A DNA stretch of 64,000 nucleotides from assembly GCF_001422045.1 (NCBI RefSeq), contig NZ_LMLW01000008.1, forward strand, positions 1 through 64,000, read 5' to 3'. Under the pieces are notes generated by a model. That model searched no databases and had not been told where the DNA came from. It saw only the letters and a program-made list of their open reading frames with translations. This document shows, one piece after another, positions 54,396-62,052 of this stretch. Both the position numbers and the translations under genes were made by a program. How positions within the stretch are numbered: the stretch's first letter is position 1; each line of letters starts with the position of its first letter. This stretch comes from Sphingomonas sp. Leaf242 (lineage in GTDB: Bacteria > Pseudomonadota > Alphaproteobacteria > Sphingomonadales > Sphingomonadaceae).

Positions 54396-56882
54396 TTAAA
54401 GCCTGGGCAGCAGCGATTCCTTGGCTCCACCCCGCCCGATCAACCCCAGCATTGCCGGCGACAGATTCGAACCGCGTACCTCCAGCCGGATCGGCCCGCC
54501 CGTCGCGCCCGCCTGAACCAGCGCCATGCACAGGCCGTTGAACGCCGAGCGCGACGTCGCATGATCCGGCTCCAGACTCCGCGGATCGCCATTGCCGACC
54601 CCCAGCAACCTGGCATCCCCCGACAGCGCGAAGGTAACGCGATCCGACGCGGTCGGCATCTCGCGCCGCTTCGCATCGAGGATCGCCACGCGCACAACCG
54701 CGACTTCGCCCGGCGCCAATCGCCGCCGATCGCTCGACAGCCCGATCCGCGCCGCAGCGCCGGTCGTCTCGCGTACCGCGTGCATCACGCGCTTGCCACC
54801 GCGATACCCGTACGCCTCGATCCTCCCCGGCGCATAGGCCACCTGCCATTCGAGATGCGTGTTCTTCACCACCGCCTGCCGCCCGAGGCTGCGCCCGTTC
54901 AGAACCAGCTCGACCACCTCGCAGTTGCTGTGCACCCATACCGACACGGGCTGGCCCTCGCGCCCCGCCCAGTTCCAGTGCGGGAACAGGTGCAGCACCG
55001 GCTCCCCACTCCACCACGCGCGGTAGTAATGGAAATTGTCCTTAGGGAAGCCGCACAGGTCCATCTGGCCGAAGTTCGAGACGTTCTCTGGCCAGCGCTC
55101 GAACGGCGTCGGCTCGCCGCGATAGTCGAACCCGGTCCACACGAACCCGCCGCTCAGGAACGACCGCGCGTCGTAGAAACTCCACCATTTTTCCGCAGTC
55201 GTCGCCCATTTGGGAAATTCGCGGTCGTACGCGGGCACGAACCCAGCCTTGTCGTCGCGCGCATATTCGCCGCGGGTCATCACCGTGCTGCCGGTCTCGG
55301 TGCCGATCATCGGCATGTCGGGGTGCGCCGCGTGATACGGATTGATCGCGTCGAGGTAATAATTGCACCCCATCACGTCGAGCACGCGCGACGCCCCCTC
55401 CCCGAACTTGCCGTTGAACGCCTCCGTCACCGGCCGCGTCCCGTCGAGGTCATAGACCTTGCGCTTCATCGTCTCGGCGATCCGCGCGCCGGTCTCGGTG
55501 CCGCGGTGGATCTCCTCGTTGCCAATGCTCCACAGGATGATGCTCGGATGATTGCGCCCCTGCCGCACGATCCGTTCGAGCTGGCTCAGCCCTTCGGCGT
55601 TGCTCGACATCTGCCGCGTCTCGTCGATCATCAGGATGCCCATCCGATCGCACGCGTCGAGGATCGCGGGCGACGGCGAATGATGCGTCGAACGATACGC
55701 GTTGCTGCCCATCGCTTTCAGTTGCTCGAGCCGCCAGACATGCAGGCTGTCGGGCACCGCGAAACCGACCCCGGCGTGATCCTGATGATTGCAGGTGCCC
55801 TTGATCTTGACCGGCTTGCCATTGAGGAAGAACCCGAGCGTTGCGTCGAAGCGGATCGTGCGGATGCCGAATGTGCAGGTGTCGCGATCGACCACCGCGC
55901 CGTCGACGAGGATCTCGGTGACCAGCGTATAAAGGTGCGGCGTCTCCAGCGACCATAGCGCGGGCGCAGCGACGCGCGTGTCCTGCGCCGCAATCGCTTT
56001 CCCCCAGGCCGGCAAGTCCAGCGGGTCCGCAAACAGCACCGCGACCGTCTTCCCGTCCGGCCCGACCAGCGTGGACCGCACGCGCGCACTGGCAGCGGGA
56101 CCGTCATTGTCGATCTCGGTCGAAACCCGCACGATCGCGCCATCCGAACCGACAGAGCACCGCACGGTGGCCCCCCATCGCCGGACATGAACCGGCGCGG
56201 TATTCACCAGCCGCACGTCGCGGTAGAGCCCCGCGCCCTCATACGACCACGCTTCGCCGAGACTGACGTCGCAGCGGATGACGAGCACATTGTCCTCGCC
56301 AGATTTGGCGAAGTCGGTGACGTCGATCTCGAACGGCGCATAGCCGCTCTCGTTCGATCCCACGACGAAACCGTTGAGGATCACGATGCAGTCGCGCGCC
56401 ACCCCGTCGAACTGGAGCAGCAACCGCCGCCCCGCGTCCGCCTTGTCCAACGCAATCACGCGGCGATACCAGCCGACGCTAGTCGCCGGCCACATCCGCC
56501 CGACCGGCTTGAAGCCCTGGAACGATCCGGTGCGATCGGCCTCGCTCCCCGCCGGTCCGAACCGTTCGAACGGCAGGTCGACCGCCCAGTCGTGTGGCAG
56601 CGTCACCGCTTCCCACGCGCTGTCGTCAAACTTGGGTTCGGCGACCGGCGTGCCGACATCGCCCGACTTGCCGTACGTGTCGTGCGAGCGCCCGAAGCCG
56701 AAATCCTTCGCCGGATCGCTCGCATGGCCGAGATGGAACCGCCACCCGGTCCCCAGTGACACGATCTCACGCGGGCTGGCCGAGACCGTCCCGGCCGCAC
56801 CGATCGGCACGGCGGGAACGATGGCGGCAAGCGCGGTCACGCCGGCCGTCTTCAAAACGTCGCGGCGGACCAGGTTCGTCAT
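54396..56882 (-). CDS. Glycoside hydrolase family 2 protein, beta-galactosidase-like
   Basis: An 828-residue GH2 enzyme with a twin-Arg-like leader (RRDVLKTAGVTALAAIVPAV), a sugar-binding jelly roll, an immunoglobulin-like domain, a TIM barrel and C-terminal beta domains. The acid/base Glu is in LWSIGNEEIHRG (near 455) and the nucleophile Glu in MIGTETGSTVM (near 528). GH2 covers beta-galactosidase, beta-glucuronidase and others; the exported GH2 near a TonB receptor suggests trimming of galactan-type side chains. It lies 15 bp after the receptor stop and is surely co-transcribed with it. Confidence 0.9.
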   Translation of the reverse strand: MTNLVRRDVLKTAGVTALAAIVPAVPIGAAGTVSASPREIVSLGTGWRFHLGHASDPAKDFGFGRSHDTYGKSGDVGTPVAEPKFDDSAWEAVTLPHDWAVDLPFERFGPAGSEADRTGSFQGFKPVGRMWPATSVGWYRRVIALDKADAGRRLLLQFDGVARDCIVILNGFVVGSNESGYAPFEIDVTDFAKSGEDNVLVIRCDVSLGEAWSYEGAGLYRDVRLVNTAPVHVRRWGATVRCSVGSDGAIVRVSTEIDNDGPAASARVRSTLVGPDGKTVAVLFADPLDLPAWGKAIAAQDTRVAAPALWSLETPHLYTLVTEILVDGAVVDRDTCTFGIRTIRFDATLGFFLNGKPVKIKGTCNHQDHAGVGFAVPDSLHVWRLEQLKAMGSNAYRSTHHSPSPAILDACDRMGILMIDETRQMSSNAEGLSQLERIVRQGRNHPSIILWSIGNEEIHRGTETGARIAETMKRKVYDLDGTRPVTEAFNGKFGEGASRVLDVMGCNYYLDAINPYHAAHPDMPMIGTETGSTVMTRGEYARDDKAGFVPAYDREFPKWATTAEKWWSFYDARSFLSGGFVWTGFDYRGEPTPFERWPENVSNFGQMDLCGFPKDNFHYYRAWWSGEPVLHLFPHWNWAGREGQPVSVWVHSNCEVVELVLNGRSLGRQAVVKNTHLEWQVAYAPGRIEAYGYRGGKRVMHAVRETTGAAARIGLSSDRRRLAPGEVAVVRVAILDAKRREMPTASDRVTFALSGDARLLGVGNGDPRSLEPDHATSRSAFNGLCMALVQAGATGGPIRLEVRGSNLSPAMLGLIGRGGAKESLLPRL

Positions 56883-56897
56883 GCCATCATCCCAGCG

Positions 56898-59885
56898 TCA
56901 GAAGTTCACCGTCGCGCCGACGAACAGCGTGCGGCCGAGGACGTCATACACACCCGGATACGTGTTGCCGTTACCGAACGACGCCAGCGCGCCCGCGGCG
57001 ATCGCTGGTGGGTTCTTGTCGAGCATGTTGTTGATCCCGGCGCGCAGCGACAATCCCTTGTCGATCGTGATCGTCCCAGCCAGATCGAAATAGTCGTACG
57101 CGGGGATCTTGGCGTTGATCACGCTCGGCGAGCCGTTGAGGAACGTGTTGCTCGACAGGCTCGACAGCCCGACAGAGTCGAGATGACGCCATGCGATCGA
57201 CGCCGTGATGCCCTGCGGTGCAAGCCAGGTCGCCCGCGCGACGTGGCGCCATACGGGGCTCGGCTGGCCGCAGCTATAGCCGTAGAGGCCCTTGCAGTCG
57301 TACGATCCGAGCCCTGGCAGCGGTTCGGCCACCGAACTGGCCAGCCATGTGCCGACCATGTTGAGATTGAGCCGCCCAAGGCCGCCGATCCTGACCGTGT
57401 AATCGGCGGTGACATCGATACCCGACGTCTTCAGGAAGCCGGTATTGTAAGTGGTCGAGACGATGTACCCGCCAGCGACGGTCGATCCGTACAGCTGACC
57501 GGTCGATGGATCGCGGTGGAACAGGCCGCAATAATACGCATCGCCGCCTGTGCACTGGCTGATCACCAGATCGGCCGGCACCGAACTGATATAGTCGTTC
57601 ACCTTGATGTGGAAATAATCCACCGTCAGCGTCAGATTGCGTACCATCCGCGGGGTGAGGACCATACCGACTGTGTAGGTGTCGCCCTTTTCGGGCTTGA
57701 GGTTGCGATTGCCGCCGCCGAGCGCACTGCACGTCTCTGCCGGGCAGTCGAAGATCGACCCGGCACTATATTGCGCCGAGGTGACGCCGGTCAGCTGACA
57801 GATCGACAGCGAAGCGCGGTTCGCGCCCTTGCCCGCGCACGGATCCTGCGCGGACACGTTGCCGACCTGTTGCGCCGCAAACAATTCGGAAATGTTCGGC
57901 GCTCGGATCGCGCGGTTGTAGCTGCCACGCAGGCGCACGTCGCTGACCGGCTCCCAGCTGAGCTCGCCCTTATAAGTGAAGGCATTGAACTTCGACCGAT
58001 AGCCAGTCGAGTCCTGGCGATTGGTATAGTCCGAATAACGCGCACCGCCGTTCAGCGTCAGCGACTTGAAGAACGGCTTATCCTGCAGGATCGGGATTTC
58101 GATCTCGCCATACCCCTCGTTCACGCTGATATTGCCATCGGCGTCGTTGATGCCACCCTGCTTGGCGACCGCATCAGCGGTAAAAAGCAGCGTCTCGCGG
58201 CGATGCTCGACGCCGATCGCGATGCCGATCCCGTCATTGGCGAACGGGCTCTTGATGCCGAGCTTGCCGAGATCGCCGTTCAGCGTGCCAGAGAACACCG
58301 TCTGCGTATTGCGCCCGAAGGTATTGCTTTCCGAAAACAGATATTGTGCCGCCGCCGAGGTCAATCCACCAGCCTGGAAGACGTTGGCGGGAATACAGGC
58401 GGGATCGCTGCCGTTGACCACCGAACGGCAGGTCGGCACGCCATTGACGTTGACGACGTCAAGCGCCTTCTGTGCCTTTACGTTGTCGACGTTGTTCATG
58501 TACGTTTCGTCTAAGCGGACGAGCGAGTGCAGATAGCCGACGTCGTACGAGAACCCGCTGCCCAGGTCGCCGCGGACGCCGGCGGTGTAGCGATAGTCGC
58601 TATGGCGCAGGAAATCGCGCCGCGATTCGATCCCGTTGCCGGCCAGGCGATACCCGATCTCAACGGGCTTGGTGGTCGCAGTGCCCGTCGCGTCGGCATC
58701 GTTCGTATTGGCGGTCGGGCCGCACAACGTCGCAGCCTGACCCGCGCTCAGCAATGGGTTGTCGCAGGGGACGTTGAACACGGTGCCCAGGAACAACGCC
58801 GACGGCGCAACCTGCGAAAAGGTCCGATCGCGCATGTACATGACGCTACCATAGACTTCGGCGATCGGTGCGATCTTGAAGTGCGCGAACCCGCCGCCGG
58901 TGATACGCTCGTCGGACCGCTGGAAATAATTGGTCGGCGAATAATTATACGCGAACGTCTTGGCATCGTATGGCACCCACGTCCTGCTGCCGTCGACCGC
59001 GTTGCTGACCCGGTTTCCAGCCATCGGCCCGGTGCGCAGGTTGAACGTGCCGAACGGCGTATTGCTCGATCCGCCGCATTCCAGCGCGGTGCCGGCGTCG
59101 TCGGCATTCTGCAGCGCGCACGCCGACACGTCGCGGTTCGACTGGAGCACGGGGTCGGTGTGGCGATAGCCGACATAGGCGGTGATGTTGCCACGATCGT
59201 CGGCGAAGCTCTTGCCGACCGCGAGGTTCGCATCGATCTTGCCGCCATCGGTAACGTGGCGCGGCGCATTGGCGAAGCCGCGCTGGCTAATGATGTTACG
59301 GACATAGGCATTGTCGTTGGTGTGATCGGCGACCCCGGCCTGCACGTCAGCGCGAATACCGTCCAGATTGTCGCGCAGCACGAAGTTGACGACGCCGGAC
59401 AGCGCGTCCGAGCCATAAACCGCAGACGCGCCGCCAGTGACGACATCGATCCGCTCGATCAGCGTCGACGGCACGAAGTTGAGATCGGTGGCCTGCTGGG
59501 GCAGCAGCCGCTGGCCGTTAATCAGCGTCAGCACGCGGTTCGATCCGAGGTTGCGGAGGTTGATGTTGGCGGTGCCGTCCGATCCGTTCGAGACGTTCTC
59601 GTTCGCGTCGGCGGTGAATTGCGGCAGGCGGTTCAGCACGCTCTCGACGTTGACCGCGCCTTGGTACTTGATTTCCTGGTCGGTGACGGAGGTGATCGGG
59701 CTGTTGCTCGCCAGATCGGGGCGGCGGATGCGCGTTCCCGTGACGGTGATCGCTTCGTCGGCGCTCGCATCGGGGCTGGACTGTGGCGCAGGCGAAACCT
59801 GCGCATACGCTCCTGACGACAGGAGCATCGCAACCATCGCCCCGATGCTAGACCGATTTCGCAATTTCCCGACCAAAAATGTCAT
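56898..59885 (-). CDS. TonB-dependent receptor paired with GH2, probable oligosaccharide uptake
   Basis: A 995-residue TonB receptor with a signal peptide (to AYAQ, near 29), AITVTGTRIRRPDL near 45-58, plug segments VNVESVLNRLPQFTADANEN and LIERIDVVTGGASAVYGSDALSG, and a barrel ending DVLGRTLFVGATVNF. It is the first gene of an operon with the GH2 gene (15-bp gap). Large receptors paired with a glycoside hydrolase usually import the corresponding oligosaccharides. A motif like the operators at 40.3 and 49.8 kb lies about 70 bp upstream of its start. The exact ligand is not known. Confidence 0.93.
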   Translation of the reverse strand: MTFLVGKLRNRSSIGAMVAMLLSSGAYAQVSPAPQSSPDASADEAITVTGTRIRRPDLASNSPITSVTDQEIKYQGAVNVESVLNRLPQFTADANENVSNGSDGTANINLRNLGSNRVLTLINGQRLLPQQATDLNFVPSTLIERIDVVTGGASAVYGSDALSGVVNFVLRDNLDGIRADVQAGVADHTNDNAYVRNIISQRGFANAPRHVTDGGKIDANLAVGKSFADDRGNITAYVGYRHTDPVLQSNRDVSACALQNADDAGTALECGGSSNTPFGTFNLRTGPMAGNRVSNAVDGSRTWVPYDAKTFAYNYSPTNYFQRSDERITGGGFAHFKIAPIAEVYGSVMYMRDRTFSQVAPSALFLGTVFNVPCDNPLLSAGQAATLCGPTANTNDADATGTATTKPVEIGYRLAGNGIESRRDFLRHSDYRYTAGVRGDLGSGFSYDVGYLHSLVRLDETYMNNVDNVKAQKALDVVNVNGVPTCRSVVNGSDPACIPANVFQAGGLTSAAAQYLFSESNTFGRNTQTVFSGTLNGDLGKLGIKSPFANDGIGIAIGVEHRRETLLFTADAVAKQGGINDADGNISVNEGYGEIEIPILQDKPFFKSLTLNGGARYSDYTNRQDSTGYRSKFNAFTYKGELSWEPVSDVRLRGSYNRAIRAPNISELFAAQQVGNVSAQDPCAGKGANRASLSICQLTGVTSAQYSAGSIFDCPAETCSALGGGNRNLKPEKGDTYTVGMVLTPRMVRNLTLTVDYFHIKVNDYISSVPADLVISQCTGGDAYYCGLFHRDPSTGQLYGSTVAGGYIVSTTYNTGFLKTSGIDVTADYTVRIGGLGRLNLNMVGTWLASSVAEPLPGLGSYDCKGLYGYSCGQPSPVWRHVARATWLAPQGITASIAWRHLDSVGLSSLSSNTFLNGSPSVINAKIPAYDYFDLAGTITIDKGLSLRAGINNMLDKNPPAIAAGALASFGNGNTYPGVYDVLGRTLFVGATVNF

Positions 59886-59951
59886 GAGTACCCGCGCCCC
59901 TGTTTGGATGTTGCGCGCAATCCATCATGTCTACTCGATTAAGTCAAATAT

Positions 59952-59966
59952 AATATACGATATCCA
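59952..59966. promoter_or_regulatory. Candidate operator C upstream of the TonB receptor/GH2 operon
   Basis: TATACGATATCC at 59954-59965 is the reverse complement of GGATATCGTATA, identical to 49790-49800 plus flank in operator B (GGATATCGTATAC). It is 67 bp upstream of the receptor start. Only half of a palindrome is clear here; the flanking bases are A/T-rich. Confidence 0.55.
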
Positions 59967-60086
59967 TTTTATGATAAGTGAACCCGATACTACGAACGCG
60001 ACGGAAACCCGTCACGCCTGGCAGCATGCTGAAACATGACCGTAACGATCGAGCGCGTGAGTGGATGGCTTCTGCACGCGTCGTGC

Positions 60087-60117
60087 GTAGCGCTGCTTAG
60101 GCAGCGCGACGCGCTAC
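60087..60117 (-). terminator. Hairpin between tetR and the TonB receptor operon
   Basis: gcgctgc (60090-60096) and gcagcgc (60101-60107) form a perfect 7-bp stem with loop ttag, and gtagcg/cgctac could extend an outer pairing. It lies just after the TetR gene on the minus strand and before the receptor promoter, so it may end the regulator transcript. There is no T-tract. Confidence 0.4.
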
Positions 60118-60123
60118 ATTGCT

Positions 60124-60714
60124 CTAGAGCGCGCGGACCGCGGCCAGGATCATCCGGCCTGTCAATCGCGCGGTCTGATCTTCCGACAGCCGCGGACGCG
60201 ACAACGTGCGGTGGCCAAGCCCGAACATGAAGGCGAGGATCAGTTCCTCCGCGCCTTCCAGCTCGTTTTCCTCGAGATCGGGATTGGCGACGCAGGCCAG
60301 TTCGCGGATCATCTGGCGGAATCCACGGCACAGATCGGCGATCGTGTCGGCGACGTCGGTGTTGCGGTGGGCCTCCGCCATGATCTCGAACGACAGCGCT
60401 TCGTCACCCTTCGACAACGCGCGGCGAGCCAGTTCGACGAACCCCTCCTCTATCGGCAATCCTTCGAATTTCACCGAGTCGTTCATCGTCTGCAACTCGG
60501 CCATCTTGGCCGTGGCGTCTTCCATCACGATCGCCTGGATCACCGCGTTCTTGCCGGTGAACAGACGATAGATCTGGCCGACCGATACGCCCGCCGCGAC
60601 CGCGAGTTCGGACATCGGCGTCTGGTGAAACCCTTGGGTCGCAAACAGATGACGGGCCGCGGCGACGATACGTTCCCGACTCCCCATCTCATGCTGCACT
60701 GCACTCAAAATCAT
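60124..60714 (-). CDS. TetR/AcrR-family transcriptional regulator of the RND operon
   Basis: A 196-residue repressor. The N-terminal helix-turn-helix reads SRERIVAAARHLFATQGFHQTPMSELAVAAGVSVGQIYRLFTGK, typical of TetR family members (about residues 11-55). The C-terminal helical domain is divergent, as expected for a ligand pocket. It is divergent from an RND efflux operon and a perfect palindrome, GGAATGAACGTTCATTCC, lies in the shared promoter, so it most likely represses the pump and possibly itself. I use ATG 60714; ATG 60687 is possible. Confidence 0.9.
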   Translation of the reverse strand: MILSAVQHEMGSRERIVAAARHLFATQGFHQTPMSELAVAAGVSVGQIYRLFTGKNAVIQAIVMEDATAKMAELQTMNDSVKFEGLPIEEGFVELARRALSKGDEALSFEIMAEAHRNTDVADTIADLCRGFRQMIRELACVANPDLEENELEGAEELILAFMFGLGHRTLSRPRLSEDQTARLTGRMILAAVRAL

Positions 60715-60774
60715 ATTCCCGATGCGTTTTTTGGTTGACCCGCCGCTCGCACGATCATAGCGGACAAAGCAAGC

Positions 60775-60792
60775 GGAATGAACGTTCATTCC
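60775..60792. promoter_or_regulatory. Perfect 18-bp palindrome, likely TetR operator
   Basis: GGAATGAACGTTCATTCC is fully self-complementary and sits between the divergent tetR and RND adaptor genes, 60 bp before one start and 36 bp before the other. The form TGAACGTTCA with flanks is typical of TetR/AcrR operators. Confidence 0.82.
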
Positions 60793-60828
60793 GGTAAAAC
60801 TCATCTGCACGACGTCGGGATGCTTAAC

Positions 60829-62046
60829 ATGCAGCAATTGAACCTCAGGGGAACGGTGGCTCTGGCCGCGCTGGCGCTGATGACGGCGTGCAGCAAGGAG
60901 CAGGCTCCGCCGCCTCCGCCGACACCGACCGTCGGCGTCGTCACCGTCGGCGAGGAGTCGGTCGTCCTCACCTCCGAGCTTCCTGGCCGGGTCTCCGCCG
61001 TGGAAACCTCGGAAGTCCGTCCGCAGGTCAGCGGCGTGGTTCGCGATCGCCTGTTCACCGAGGGCGCGATGGTCAGCAAGGGCCAGGTGCTCTACGCGAT
61101 CGAGGACGCCCCCTACCGCGCGGCGCTCGCCAGCGCGCAGGGCCAGCTCGGCGCGGCCCAGTCGCAGATCAATGCGACCCGCCTCCAGGCGCAGCGCTAC
61201 GGCCAGCTCGTGCAGCTGAACGCGGTCAGCAAGCAGGAGGCGGACAACGCCACCGCGTCCGCACAACAGGCTCGCGCGAATGTTGCAGCGCAGCAGGCAG
61301 CGGTCCAGTCGGCCCGCGTCAACCTTGGCTTCACGCGGATCAAGGCGCCGATCTCGGGCCGCATCGGCCGGTCGCTCGTGACCGTCGGCGCGCTGGTCCA
61401 GACCGGCCAGACCGATCCGCTCGCGACGATCCAGCGCACCAACACCGTGTATGTCGACGTCGTCCAGTCGGCGGCGCAGCTGCTCGATCTCAAGCAGGCG
61501 ATGGCGACCGGCGGCGTGACCCGCGGCGACGGCAGCGCGCGCGTCCAGCTGATCCTCCCGAACGGCAGCACCTATCCGATCGAGGGTCGCCTGCAATTCT
61601 CCGAAGTCACGGTCGACCAGACCACCGGCGCGGTGACGCTGCGCGCGAGCTTCCCGAACCCCAACGGCCTGTTGCTGCCCGGCATGTACGTCCGCGCCAA
61701 GCTGGTCGAAGGCACGCGCGCGCAGGCGATCATGGCGCCGACCGCAGGCATCACGCGCGATCCGCGCGGCGGTGCGACCGCTCTGGTCGTCAACGCACAG
61801 AACAAGGTCGAACAGCGTAATGTCACCACCGATCGCGTGATCGGCGACAAGTGGATCGTCACCAGCGGCCTGAAGCCCGGCGACAAGCTGATCGTCGAGG
61901 GCCTGCTCAACCTGCGCCCCGGCTCGACCGTCAAGCCCGCTGCCCCGCAGCAGGTCGCCAAGCCAGCGGGCGGTTCGCCCGGAGGCGGTGACCCCGCAGC
62001 CGGCAACACGTCCGCGCAGGCCAATTCCGCCGCGCAGGGGAAGTAA
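60829..62046 (+). CDS. RND efflux periplasmic adaptor (AcrA/MexA-like)
   Basis: A membrane fusion protein of about 405 residues that links the inner membrane RND pump to an outer membrane channel. It has a lipoprotein-type leader (ALAALALMTACSKE), a lipoyl/barrel-sandwich domain (VRPQVSGVVRDRLFTEGAMVSKGQVLYAIED), a helical hairpin (QINATRLQAQRYGQLVQLNA), and GFTRIKAPISGRIGRSLVTVGALV. I use ATG 60829 with GGGA eight bases upstream; ATG 60820 is an alternative. A further in-frame ATG at 60778 lies within the operator palindrome and would spoil the leader. Confidence 0.93.
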   Translation: MQQLNLRGTVALAALALMTACSKEQAPPPPPTPTVGVVTVGEESVVLTSELPGRVSAVETSEVRPQVSGVVRDRLFTEGAMVSKGQVLYAIEDAPYRAALASAQGQLGAAQSQINATRLQAQRYGQLVQLNAVSKQEADNATASAQQARANVAAQQAAVQSARVNLGFTRIKAPISGRIGRSLVTVGALVQTGQTDPLATIQRTNTVYVDVVQSAAQLLDLKQAMATGGVTRGDGSARVQLILPNGSTYPIEGRLQFSEVTVDQTTGAVTLRASFPNPNGLLLPGMYVRAKLVEGTRAQAIMAPTAGITRDPRGGATALVVNAQNKVEQRNVTTDRVIGDKWIVTSGLKPGDKLIVEGLLNLRPGSTVKPAAPQQVAKPAGGSPGGGDPAAGNTSAQANSAAQGK

Positions 62047-62052
62047 CCGCCC

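Noticed and set aside
60778..60828. ATG 60778 as the start of the RND adaptor
   Set aside because: It lies within the operator palindrome and would put about 17 polar residues in front of the lipoprotein leader.
60124..61596. Extended 490-codon version of the TetR gene
   Set aside because: The extra part is antisense to the RND adaptor; the helix-turn-helix starts shortly after ATG 60714.
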